64,000 nucleotides of DNA from assembly GCA_037042915.1 (NCBI GenBank), contig CM073193.1:1364001-1428000 (forward strand). The letters run 5' to 3'. Below, piece by piece: positions 1-11,100 of the stretch. The DNA is from Auricularia sp. M13 (taxonomy: Eukaryota; Basidiomycota; Agaricomycetes; Auriculariales; Auriculariaceae). Each line of letters starts with the position of its first letter. Position 1 is the stretch's first letter. The position numbers and the translations under genes were made by a program. The notes below the pieces were generated by a model, which saw only the letters and a list, made by a program, of their open reading frames with translations, did not search any database and was not told where the DNA came from.

Positions 1-1987
1 ACGCAGGATATTACCAACTTGACTCCTCGCCCGCCAATCGAAGGTCCGTCAAACATCGTGGGCTGAGAAAAGAGGCGCTGACGCAGGCCCTGTAGTCCCC
101 GTCGTGGACCCATTTTATACTGGTGCGGCGAAACACTTCGACGACTTGTTTGCGCGATACGGGTCACCGCTCATGGTACTCAACCTCATCAAGACGCGGG
201 AGGCACAAGTTCGTCCGCCCTCGTTTGAACTTGACAAAAATTCTCTCTAACGCGTACTGCAGCCTCGCGAAGGCAAGCTCGGCGTACACTACCGCGAGTG
301 CGTGCGCTTCCTGAACCAGTTCCTGCCGGAGGGGCGCAAGATCGAGTATCACGCGTGGGACATGAGCCATGCGTACAAGGGGTGCGCAGCTTTCTGGGGG
401 CGTTCACGCGCCTTTTCATTCCTTTCATTAGGAAGACGCAGGATGTGATCTCGTACCTGGAAGACCTCGCAGAAGAGTCCATCCAGGTCACAGGGTTCTT
501 CCACTCTGGGCCCGAACCGGCGTCGCACGATACGCGGAGGGAGGAGTGAGTCGCTTTGTCGTTCACCGACCAATGTCTGACGACTGCGTGGACTGGAAGC
601 CAGCCGCCGTACCGTTCTGGCATCCGCGTGCAAAACGGGATCGTGCGCGCCAACTGCATCGACTGCCTCGACCGGACGAACGCCGCCCAGTTCGTGTTCG
701 GCAAGCGCGCGCTGGGACATCAGCTCTATGCGCTCGGCGTCGTGGCCGATCCGGACCTCGCGTTCGACAGCCATGCCGTCAACATGCTCACGGAGATGTA
801 CCATGATCATGGCGACAGTGCGTTCCACCCGTATCGGACGAGTGCGCATGCCTAATGCATCCGCATAGCCATTGCGTTACAGTATACTGGCAGCGCGCTC
901 GTCAACCGCGTCGAGATGTACAGACGCATGCCGCACTGGAACAGCCACTCGCGCGACATTATCGAGAACCTACGGCGGTTCTACGCGAATTCCATGCTCG
1001 GTGCGTGGCATTTCTCTGCGTATCGCTTGCGAGCGCTGACACTTGCGGCAGACGCGGACAAGCAGGCGGCCATCGACGTGTTCCTCGGGCTGCACACCCA
1101 GCCGCAGACGCGACGCTACCCGCCGGCCAAGCGCGGCGACTACGCGAACTGGTACACGCCCTCGCACCTGCTCGTCGCGTTCGAGCCGGCCGACTGCGAG
1201 CGCAAGCTGCAGGCGTTCGTCGAGCGTGAGGCGGACGTGTGGGCCGAGTACTACCGCCCAAACTCGTTCACTGTCCTCGGAAAGCATTTTGCGTTCAGCA
1301 TGAACAGTACGAGCAAGCTGTTCGCGTGCGTCGCGCCGCCGTTTGCCTGAATGGTGGTATGTATTGACCCGCGCTCTTGCAGGAAGACGCCCGCGGATAT
1401 GGGCACCAGCCCGTTCATGCCGCGCGAAGTGCAACCGCGGTGCGTGCCTTTGTATATCCTTGCGTCGAGGATGAATCACTAAGCTTTGCGCAGGCTGATG
1501 GACGGCGTGCGGAGGCTCATCGGACAGTCGCCCGCGCCTTCGCCGATCGCCAAGATGAAGCGCCGCAGCGTGCGCGCGAGCACGGTCGTCACGCCGTCCA
1601 GCATGGCGAGCACCGACGACCTGGCGGAGCGCGAGGAGCAAGACGACTTTGGCGACGGCGAGGACATCGCGGGCATCGCGCGGCAGCTCATGCGGCCCAG
1701 TGTCAGTGAGAAGGAGCGCGAGGAGTATGACCGGTGCGCGCCACGCGATTAAGACAGCTTGCTGAATAGCTGACGCGCGGCCTAGATATGTGCAGCAATA
1801 TCGTGCGCTGCTCCGTGCGGCTGACGATGGCGGCATCCAATACCAAGATCGCGCGGTTTACGAGGGCATCCTGCTTGACGATCCTCCTGACGAGGAGAAG
1901 TACATCTCCTATGTCCGTGGCGAAGGGACCGCCGACAAGGAGACGTACGAAGACTGGGTGAAGACTGGAACGCATGTGTGGAAGTGA
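1..1987 (+). CDS. fig4: FIG4-type phosphoinositide phosphatase, duplicate copy, 5'-truncated by window edge
   Basis: This is the 3' part of a SAC-domain polyphosphoinositide phosphatase. The family dephosphorylates PI(3,5)P2 and supports the PIKfyve/Fab1-Vac14 complex on endolysosomes. Visible exons are 1-43, 87-208, 263-381, 432-545, 600-817, 869-1000, 1052-1325, 1383-1439, 1494-1733 and 1786-1987 (stop TGA). The catalytic C-x5-R motif CIDCLDR begins at 655. Every exon has the same length and phase as its partner in 8125-11596, and every splice site keeps GT..AG, although one donor is weakened (gttcgt against gtgcgt). By hand count about 20 of the coding differences are silent and one changes an amino acid (Ser for Ala in the WYTP-HLL segment), so this copy looks functional rather than decayed. 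Its N-terminal part lies left of the window, so completeness cannot be judged. Similarity to the second copy stops at the stop codon. Confidence 0.85.
1..1987 (+). repeat. Segmental duplicate of 9615-11596
   Basis: Base 1 aligns with base 9615, and the alignment runs through exons and introns to the shared stop codon (1985-1987 against 11594-11596). It contains only scattered substitutions and a net 5-bp length difference in one intron. Introns differ more than exons. The flank after the stop is unrelated in the two copies. The left border is outside the window. Confidence 0.95.
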
Positions 1988-2237
1988 GTGCGAAACGTGT
2001 GTTGCTTGCTGTCGTGCTTTGTTTACTGTGACCTGGGCAAACAAAAACAAGTGTATTTGTGGATGAATTTGGGCGCCTAAAGCTTTGAAGCGACAAAAAC
2101 CCGTAAGTCCACAGTGCTATTTCCTTCCCTTTAGGATCATAGTCTCGCCCATGCGGGATGGCCCGCTCCATGAGGGTGTGATGGGGTCAGCCAGCGGCAG
2201 GGAGAGAGCTCCCGCGAGAAAACGAACAGAAGGAATA

Positions 2238-2500
2238 GAGCTCACGCAACAGCTTGGCCGTCGCAGTCCTCGCTCGGGGAATGGCCGAGGACATCAAAGA
2301 CGGTGAGCTCATGCAACAGCATGGCCATCGCAGTCATCGCTCACGAAAAATGTGCCGCGGACGGCGGAAAAACATAGAGCTCACGCAATTGCATCGCGGT
2401 CCTCGCTCAACAAAAGAAGTGAAAAGCAGAAATGAAATCGGGCAGAGCTCACGCAACGGTCAAATCGCGATCCCAGCTCAAACCCTCACACAAAAACAAA
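2238..2500. repeat. Degenerate tandem repeat, about 68-bp period
   Basis: The core GAGCTCACGCAAC (third base pairs vary) recurs at 2238, 2305, 2377 and 2445, so spacing is 67, 72 and 68 bp. In the earlier units it is followed by a shared stretch resembling TGGCCRTCGCAGTCCTCGCTC. Later units are more diverged. No reading frame is preserved across units, so it is not a protein repeat. Confidence 0.7.
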
Positions 2501-2999
2501 TGAATGTGCCGTGTGTGCCGGCGATGGACAAGGCGACTTGAAAATGAAAAACTCACCAGCATAATGACGGTGTGGGCGACGACGATGGGAAGGCAGCGGT
2601 CAACCGGGAAATCCTCAGCAGCCCCGGGGCGCTTTTATACCCTCCAGAGTGCGGCCGGCGCCGGTCAGGGCGGGCTGCGGTTGCGAGTCTGGGCGTCGTT
2701 GCGATGTCGGCGTTGGGATGCAACCGTCGCTGTCGCCGGCTCGCTTCCCGTGGGAATCTCAACGTCGGCTCCTCTGTACACTCACTGAGAATCCATACCT
2801 GCTGCAATTCCACAATTATGCGCTGAGAAAGCCGAGCGTAGTAGCACTGGGAATGAGAAATAGCGGGGCGTGTTCCCTGGCCAAATTGCCACCATCAAGG
2901 CGCTAGGCATGGCGACACGGGAGAGGCGTTGATCGCTGTCATCATGGTAAACACTTTGCCAGAGCATCTCAATCGCAGGAGTGTCTCAACCATGTCCTG

Positions 3000-3720
3000 G
3001 TCCATATGATGTATGAAATAGCACATGTACAGGCGGGTTGGTGGCGGGAACGCCAAAAATGCAAAGTCTAGCGAGGAGTTGAGGAACCTCGATTGGAGCC
3101 GCGCCCATCTGTTGCCACCGCCAGGAAGTCTATTTTAGCGGCCATCGTTGCGATGCTCACCGGATGTTCAGATTGCCGCTGTGATTCCAACACACAACGT
3201 TCTCACAAAGTCGAACATTGCCAGACACACACTTCCGGCGCTGAGGCATTGAGCAGATCCACTATGGACTCGAAATATAGTGCATACACGGTGTGGTGGC
3301 GGCGGGAAGGCCAAAAACGTGAAAAAAACAAAAGATGACCTCAAGAAACTCAACCAGAACATCGCCATCAGTTGCCACGGCCAAGACGCGTTGCCTATGG
3401 CGTCCTGATGCATTCTCGCTCGTTGTGCAAGAGTTTCAAACACGTACATAGCTCCTCAACGGCCTCATCTTGCAATTCTGTATCCAGATGATACGATGAT
3501 ATATGAAATGGCACGATCAATGGCGCTCATCGGGACCACCCAGAGAAGCTCGACAGGAACAATGTTTGCATTGCAGAGTCATAGCGACGCCGGAAGCACG
3601 CTGAGATTGCCAAGAGATCTTGTATTTGACACATCCACTTGGAATCCGGAAGTCAGCAGGCGTCTCTGGCTTCGGGACGTCAGAGAGGATGTAGGAAGTA
3701 GCACACACGGAAAAGGGACC
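3000..3720. repeat. Degenerate tandem repeat, about 0.23-0.26-kb period
   Basis: Several short blocks recur in the same order. TGTATGAAATAGCAC-like blocks occur near 3010, 3270, 3500 and 3690. A GGCGGGAA-GCCAAAAA block occurs near 3043 and 3301. An ATC-GTTGCCACSGCCA block occurs near 3107 and 3366. The spacing between matching blocks is about 190-260 bp. The units are strongly diverged, and the borders are approximate. Confidence 0.5.
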
Positions 3721-4939
3721 AGATTTAGAAGATCGACGAAAGCGGGCACGAGAATCGTTGTGGTTGCATGATGAATGGGCACGGTGGCGTGGATGGTAAC
3801 AGTTTGCAGAGGGACGATTTCAGTAGCGGGAAAGGGCGCCGACCTCACGTCAGAGCAACGCGGGGCAACATCAAGACACCATGTGCCGCCCGTCGCCACC
3901 AGACGTGATGTCGAGCTCTTGTTCTTGTTGAGCTTCTTCGGGTCGAGGTACGTGCTGGCTCTACCATATTGCATCTAGATGTGCTATTTCGTATCAGTAC
4001 GGTCCCGATCGGGGAGGCTCAACATCGTCCGGACGGCGGCGATGACACCGATCAGCGATTACAACGGGCAAGATAGGCTCCGTGCCGCAAGTTCAGCGAA
4101 AGATCTGGAAGAAGAGGATCACTGGTCAGTGTCATACTGTGGCAGTCGGAGAATGCTCATGTATCGTGGTAAGAAGAGCCCTATAGCTCCACCGCGGCAC
4201 ACGACAGCACCGTTCCTACAGAAATGCGGCATGCGGCTTGCTCGCTCAGCGACAACGTCGCTAGGAAAGCGGCACGGTCTGCAGAATTGAAATGAGCAGC
4301 CCGTCAGGATGTCGCGACGGCGAGAGGCATGGACGATCATTGCCGCAGAAATGTCATGGAAAAGACATGCGGGCCTACGCTTCCCAGCCGCCAGGACACA
4401 GCGAGCGGCGGGCAGGAGGATAGCGAAAAACCGAGCAGGCGGAACGGCAAACTCACCCCAGCAAGGTCTCCCATTCTCAGACTTGCCCGTAGCGTCGTAG
4501 TCAACCCGTTTGGCATTGCATTTCGCCGGCACCACAGTATCTCTACGCACTGTGGATCAGTACAAGTCTTCGAAAGTGCGAAGGGAAGACGTACCGGTTC
4601 ACACCCTGCTCGCTGAGAGAGCCTCATAGAACGCCGTCCCTTGGAAGTTGTTGACGCGATGATGCGATCACGACGGCAGCGGTGTGCAACGACGGTGGTG
4701 GGTCTGGGAAGAGATGCGGGGTTTGCCGACGTGCTGGCGTGGATCAGCATCGACGGCACGAAGGGAAGAAAAAAGGGCGAGACGTACAGAACGGAGGCCA
4801 ATGTCGCTTCCGCGACGCGACAGGGTTGCTATACGGCGACGCCTCGACCAACGACAGCGAGTTGCAGCGGCCGCGGCTGGGGAATCGAAGAATGGCATGT
4901 GGGACGCAGCGGACGCAGCGGGATGGGAGTCGAGGACAA

Positions 4940-4947
4940 TATATAAG
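4940..4947 (+). promoter_or_regulatory. TATA box (TATATAAG)
   Basis: A TATATAAG octamer stands 38 bp ahead of an ATG at 4978, with GC-rich sequence between. The same kind of strong TATA box precedes the orphan genes elsewhere in this window. With such a short distance the ATG would lie near the expected transcription start. Confidence 0.4.
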
Positions 4948-4977
4948 AGCACGGGCGGGCGTGCGCGGCGCGGCGAC

Positions 4978-5064
4978 ATGGTCTTAGTCAAGAGGCAACA
5001 GATTTTCGCCGTCCGACCGCGCGTTGCTATGCCATCGCTCGCGGCAACAGAAATTACTAATTAG
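4978..5064 (+). CDS. Possible 28-residue micro-ORF behind a TATA box
   Basis: The first ATG after the TATA box at 4940 opens a 28-codon frame that ends with TAG at 5062-5064. The peptide is basic and hydrophobic (MVLVKRQQ... to ...EITN) and has no recognisable motif. It may be chance, an upstream ORF of a spliced transcript, or a real micropeptide. I cannot choose between these. Confidence 0.2.
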   Translation: MVLVKRQQIFAVRPRVAMPSLAATEITN

Positions 5065-5079
5065 TCGAGCCGTGCCTGC

Positions 5080-7210
5080 TTACGTAAGCAAGGCACCACC
5101 CTGCTGTTTCGTGCAAAACGTCGACTCCGCGTAGGTAGTCGTTAACACGGTCCCTATGTTCAGCCCGAATGATATGCACGATTCTTCATTACCTCAAATT
5201 TGGGAGCGCACGGGGAGCTGGAACGCTAGCTCTGGGCCCCACTTTAACCGTTTAACGACTCGTGTACGGCGATCGGACTATATCCCCGTCGTCTCACTTC
5301 ATACTCGGTTCACAGTAAGCTCCAAAAGACGTCCTACCTTGGAAATTTGAATGAATCAGCTGACGGACGGTGGGCAGCGCAACGGCGCCGCGCGACGCAT
5401 AACAGCGCCGCGAGCGCAACACGACATTTCTGTGGTAATCTCGGGCTACATTCATCAGAAGGCGTCGTTGATGTGATGCGAGAAGCCCGTGGTACGCTTG
5501 GAAACACGTCCCATGCGCGTGAGAGCTTTCACCGAGGAGTTGCTAACATTTTCTACACTCAAGTATCAGGGCCCTGTCTCCCTTGAAAGCTGAATATTCG
5601 TCCTTTGATTACGTAATCGTACTATTTTAATGGTTGCAATCAAGGAGCTGCAGCGGCCGGCGAGGAAATGCGGCGGTCAACTTCACGAAAGCGCTGTTCC
5701 ACCACCGTCGGGCGGACTCCGAGTCAAGCGTTTCTCCTTGACGATGCTCCTTGGGTCCACAGCTCGATGGCAGTACAATTACTCCAATGAGCGAGAAAGG
5801 CCTGTGTCGTTGTTGATTCGTGCGCAAATGGATCGTGGGGCTTTGCGCTTGGTGGTCGATCCGTCACCGCCTTAGCAAAAACCCTCGTTTCGGGACCACG
5901 TTCAGCTGCAATGGTCGCTTAACACATGCAGACACGCAGCAGCCACTCTGCTGAGCTTTTTATCTCGGACACGGGGGAAGAAATGCAGTGCCGCAGCCTG
6001 GATCCCGCGGGGAAGCGCTTTCACGAGTTCCGACAAGTCCGCCCCCTCGTGCGTGCACCACCAGATTCTCACGCCTCAGCGCGTTACCAAGCGCAACACA
6101 GCCTTCATATGACGTGCAATCAAATGAAATTGGGCGACAAGAAACCCGGAGAGCGCACTGCGGCGCCGGGCGTTGCGTTTCCGCCTGTGTCTCGCTCAAA
6201 TTGCTACTCGAGACCCAACGCGTCGCGTATCCCAGTGACGACAATCACTTACGGCACTGCAGATGATGCGAGAAGCCCGGCGTGTGCCTGGAAACGCGTT
6301 GCCTGTGGCCTTGAGCGCGAAGGAAGGGCGCATTTCTGAGAATGGAGGGGGTATGGGACGGCTCCCTCCTCTAGAGACTGCACGGTCGTATGTGTGCTTA
6401 CGTAATCAAGCTGTAGGCGCGGTGGGACAGCGGGAATTGCATTTGCGAGTGAGAGAATGCGACTTGACGGCGGGAATACCGCGTGCGGACTCACGGCAAT
6501 GCCGCATTCCGCCCGCAAGTTTTAGTTCCTCAGCTACATTTCGCATAGGAGCTCTCAATAATGCGAGCTCAACAGCTGTCAACACGGCGCCGCGTCCCCC
6601 GAAAGCACGCCAGCATCGATCCTTGAAGTTTCAGCAGGCTCTCAGGCATTCCAAAGTCGAAATCCGCTGTCCTATCTACAGTCTCATTTGCCTCACTGCA
6701 GTAACGGACGCTTAATACTGTCTTAAGTGTAATTTCAGTACGAGAGCGCACTTCTCTAACGTTGGGCCACGAAAATCTGTGCAGCGGTGCGCATTCCGCG
6801 GGATCCGGCAGCGCGCGAAGGGCGCGAGTTCCGGCACATGCGACGCTCGCACGCTTCCATCTCCAAGTCTCTCACGGCTCTCACGTCGCAAGGCACGTCC
6901 AACCGCTGCCACGCAACGCAAATTGAAACTCAAATCGCGTCGAGAGCGATCCACGCGCCGGGCTGCTGCAGAAACCGTCGCCCCGGCCGTCGCGCGTTCC
7001 AACCGGCCGACGCTTTCTCCCACAGAGTCTGGAGCGGCAACCATCAACGCCCGCAGCAGATCTGATGCGAGAAGCCCGCGGTGGGTCTGGAAACGCGTTG
7101 CGCTTTGCGCGAGGGCGCGGTGGGTCGTCCGAGCCATTTTCCGCTGCAGCGGGGGGTGGGGGTACCCTCCCTCTCATCGTACCTGCGCGGGAGTGTATGT
7201 GCTTACGTAA
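5080..7210. promoter_or_regulatory. Four TTACGTAA palindromes (candidate bZIP sites)
   Basis: Perfect TTACGTAA octamers lie at 5080-5087, 5609-5616, 6398-6405 and 7203-7210. The first extends to the 12-bp palindrome GCTTACGTAAGC. TTACGTAA is a high-affinity site for C/EBP- and PAR-class bZIP factors. Three of the four occupy the same place in the 0.8-kb repeat units, so they may be conserved by descent or by function. They are ahead of the TATA box at 7436. Confidence 0.35.
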
Positions 7211-7260
7211 TTAATTGCTTTGAGAAATTTGGAAGGAGGGGACGCTGTGGGCGGCGAGGA
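5474..7260. repeat. Three degenerate tandem units of about 0.79-0.80 kb
   Basis: The block TGATGCGAGAAGCCCG followed by a CTGGAAACGCGT-like block recurs at about 5474, 6262 and 7061. In every unit a TTACGTAA palindrome follows 134-142 bp later (5609, 6398, 7203). Units one and three also share CGGCGAGGAAATGCG near +185. A GCGGGGATCC-like patch and a CGAGTTCC block recur about 796 bp apart (near 5997 and 6793). The right-hand unit is cut off by the TATA promoter at 7436. Confidence 0.65.
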
Positions 7261-7435
7261 AATGCGCGCGCGGGGGCGTGGGGGACGGCGAGCCGAGCCC
7301 TCCCGACCCGCATCCCTCGCGCGCGCTTCCCACCGCGCGTGGTCTCCGCCCGGCGCGCAGTTACCATCAGCAGCGCAAATTGCGCATCTGAGTCGCTATG
7401 CCGTGCGCGGGATTCGGACGGGGGCTCGGAATGGG

Positions 7436-7442
7436 TATAAAA
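7436..7442 (+). promoter_or_regulatory. TATA box (TATAAAA)
   Basis: TATAAAA in a GC-rich context, followed by ATGs at 7451 and 7471. It sits at the right edge of the 0.8-kb repeats and would start the transcription unit described at 7451-7978. Confidence 0.45.
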
Positions 7443-7450
7443 GCGCGCAG

Positions 7451-7978
7451 ATGTTCACTCGGAGCAGCATCATGATCATCCGCCCCTCGCTCTCCTTCCT
7501 GCATTCCGTGCTCGAGCTTGCGTGCGGCAGCGACGACGGAGACGCCGTCGTTCGTGCGAGTGCGAACAATATCCTGGTCATCGCTGTCGTATGTTCCGCT
7601 GCGGATACCGGCGATCGACGCTGACCGTGCTCGTTCTCAGATTCAGCACGCTGCCCATCGCGACTGATGCCAGCGGCGGGTACGTGTACAGTGTCCTCGC
7701 CCTCCCGCTCATCGTCGAATCTCATTGCCACGTTCGCCAGTGCCACCGCCAATAATTTCCTGGTCAACTGACGCGGTAAGTAAAGTTGCTTATTCGCTAT
7801 CTAATCTCCCAGTACACTCATTATTCCGCTCAGACCGTCATCGGCGTCGCGCACGGCGGCGACGAGTGAGATGGTCATCGCCAGCGCCAACGCCAATAAT
7901 TTCCTGGTCATCTTGACCGACGTGCGTCCAGTTTCTCATTCAGGCTGGTTTTTGACGTATACTCACTATCCCGCTCAG
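7451..7978 (+). other. Putative spliced transcription unit with a triplicated exon-like block
   Basis: Three copies of a block containing AATAATTTCCTGGTCA (the first reads AACAATATCCTGGTCA) lie near 7566, 7752 and 7898. Two are followed by intron-like sequences with good signals: 7777-7832 begins GTAAGT and 7923-7978 begins GTGCGT. Both end in nearly the same stretch, CACT(C/A)... to CCGCTCAG. In one frame the blocks read N-N-(F/I)-L-V. I could not join the exons into one long open frame, so this may be a non-coding RNA, a small protein with repeated exons, or the far 5' UTR of the FIG4 gene at 8125. Confidence 0.3.
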
Positions 7979-8124
7979 ACAGTTGCATGGCCAATGTCAT
8001 TGTCGATCGGCGCCCGCGGTACGTAGGTGGACAGGCGCGGTGACGGCGAGGAAGAAGGGGCGGTCGTCGGGGTGCCAAGTCGCGGCGGATCCGGCCCGCA
8101 CGTTGGCCTCCGAGTCTGCGCGCC

Positions 8125-11100
8125 ATGGCGAGCACGGCGAGCGCCAGCGACAGCCCGTCGCCCTTCCTTCCCTCCACGCCGCAGCTCGGGCCGCAGCAGC
8201 CGGGCTCGCCAGCGACGTTCGCGTCATCGTTGGCCGGCTCGAGCACGGCGACGCTGGCCAACGCGCACCCGCCCAGGCTGTCGGGCGCAGAGGGCACCGG
8301 CACGCCCAAGCACGCGTCCCAGGCTCTGACGAAATTTACGCTGTACGAGAACAAGACGCGGCTCTATGTCGTCGCGAGCAACGTCGGGGATACGCGCCAC
8401 CGGCTTCTCAGGATCGACAGAACTCTCGCTGAGCAACACGTTCTGAAGGCTGTTGACGACGGCACTGTATATACGGGCCGGCAACTGCGCAGCGTGCTCA
8501 AGATGCTTGAGGAAGGCAACCGTGCTGGGGGCGGTCTTGGACGCGCGAGGACATTCTATGGCATTGCAGGTAACTCAATGAACGTTTCAACCGATTTCAC
8601 TCATCTGAAGGCTTCACCAGGCTTTGTACGGTTCACCGCGGGATGGTACATGGTCATTATCGCAAAGCGAAGCGCTGTCGCCCTGCTGGGCGGCCACTAT
8701 GTTTATCATTGCGAGGCAGCGGACGTTCTCCAGCTTTCGTTCAACCACAAGGTCGAGCGCGCAGCAGATGAACAACGGTAAGTGTAGTCTGATACGAGTC
8801 AAAGTCTTCTGATATTCGTAACGCTAGACTTATGGCCGCATTCCGCGCGGTCGACATGTCCAAGAACTTCTACTTCTCATACACTTACGACATCACGACC
8901 TCCCTCCAACGCAACCTGACTCTACACGCGCCAGTCGACGACGTTTCGCACACGCCAACGCCGTCTTTGACCGGCCTCGGGTTCACGCCTTCGGCCTATG
9001 CCTCCTCGTCGAAGGAGCAGCTCGAGTCGCCGCAACCGCACGCGTCGTCGTCGCGCGAGCAAATACCCGATGCTGGCGACAAATTCGCGTTCACGGATCG
9101 CTTTGCGTGGAACCACCAGATGCTGCTGCCGTTCGCCGAATTTGGCGCGGCCAGGAGCGAGTGGGTGCTCCCCATGATCCATGGTCACGTCGACCAAGCC
9201 AGTACGCCCACAGTTCCTACGCATTGAACCATTCCTTACGACATAACTTGCTAGAACTCAACGTTCTCGGGCGGGTCGTGTACATCACGCTCATCGCGCG
9301 GCGGTCGCGACATTACGCGGGCGCGCGATACTTGCGGCGAGGCGTCAACGAGGAGGTGCGGCCTTTGTGTCGCATTTTCTGTCGCGCGATGCTGATGCGT
9401 GCACAGGGTAACGTCGCAAACGAGGTCGAGACGGAGCAGATTGTCTGCGAGACATGCACGACACCGTTCTACGTGCCGACCTTTTCGGAGTCGGGCTCGG
9501 GGTGGTCACCCAACCCACGATATACGTCGTACATCCAGGTGCGGCGGAATCACCACAAGTGCATATCCGGGTCCTTACGCAGTGCAGTATCGTGGAAGCA
9601 TTCCTGTGTACTGGACGCAGGATATTACCAACTTGACTCCTCGCCCGCCAATCGAAGGTCCGTCAAACGTCGTGGGCTGAGAAAAGAGGCGCTGACGCAG
9701 GCCCTGTAGTCCCCGTCGTGGACCCATTTTATACTGGTGCGGCGAAACACTTCGACGACTTGTTTGCGCGATACGGGTCACCGCTCATGGTACTCAACCT
9801 CATCAAGACGCGTGAGGCACAGGTGCGTCCGCTCTCGTTTGAACTGTACAAATCTCTAACACGTCCTGCAGCCCCGCGAAGGCAAGCTCGGCGTACATTA
9901 CCGCGAGTGCGTGCGCTTCCTGAACCAGTTCCTGCCCGAGGGGCGCAAGATCGAGTATCACGCGTGGGACATGAGCCATGCGTACAAGGGGTGCGCAGCT
10001 TTCTGAGGGCGTTCACGCGCTTTTTCATTCCTTTCATTAGGAAGACGCAGGACGTGATCTCGTACCTGGAAGACCTCGCAGAAGAGTCCATCCAGGTCAC
10101 AGGGTTCTTCCACTCTGGGCCCGAACCGGCGTCGCACGATACACGAAGGGAGGAGTGAGTCGCTTTGCCGTATACCGACCACTGTCTGACGACTGCGTGG
10201 ACTGGAAGCCAGCCGCCGTACCGTTCTGGCATCCGCGTGCAAAACGGCATCGTGCGCGCCAACTGCATCGACTGCCTCGACCGGACGAACGCCGCCCAGT
10301 TCGTGTTCGGCAAGCGCGCGCTGGGACATCAGCTCTATGCGCTCGGCGTCGTGGCCGATCCGGACCTCGCGTTCGACAGCCATGCCGTCAACATGCTCAC
10401 GGAGATGTACCATGATCATGGCGACAGTGCGTTACAACCATATCGGACGAGTGTGCATGCCTAATGCATCCGCATAGCCATTGCGTTGCAGTATACTGGC
10501 AGCGCGCTCGTCAACCGCGTCGAGATGTACAGACGCATGCCGCACTGGAACAGCCACTCGCGCGACATTATCGAGAACCTACGGCGGTTCTACGCGAATT
10601 CCATGCTCGGTGCGTGGCATTTCTCTGCGTATCGCTTGCGAGCGCTGACACTTGCGGCAGACGCGGACAAGCAGGCGGCCATCGACGTGTTCCTCGGGCT
10701 GCACACCCAGCCGCAGACGCGACGCTACCCGCCGGCCAAGCGCGGCGACTACGCGAACTGGTATACGCCCGCGCACCTGCTCGTCGCGTTCGAGCCGGCC
10801 GACTGCGAGCGCAAGCTGCAGGCGTTCGTCGAGCGTGAGGCGGACGTGTGGGCCGAGTACTACCGCCCGAACTCGTTCACTGTCCTCGGAAAGCATTTTG
10901 CGTTCAGCATGAACAGTACGAGCAAGCTGTTCGCGTGCGTCGCGCCGCCGTTTGCCTGAATGGTGGTATGTATTGACCCGCGCTCTTGCAGGAAGACGCC
11001 CGCGGATATGGGCACCAGCCCGTTCATGCCGCGCGAAGTGCAACCGCGGTGCGTGCCTTTGTATATCCTTGCGTCGAGGATGAATCACTAAGCTTTGCGC

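Larger units (their letters stand above)
1988..8124. other. Intergenic region between the two FIG4 copies, repeat-built
   Basis: No conserved protein could be read on either strand over about 6.1 kb; open frames are short and biased in composition. The region is made mostly of degenerate tandem repeats (separate entries) and has TATA-like boxes at 4940 and 7436 and TTACGTAA palindromes. It could hold lineage-specific short genes or non-coding transcripts, but the sequence alone does not show this. Confidence 0.6.

Noticed and set aside
970-1836. 288-codon minus-strand frame, also present at 10579-11445
   Set aside because: Antisense to the FIG4 exons and introns in both copies. It is Arg/Ala/His-rich and explained by codon bias of the GC-rich sense strand.
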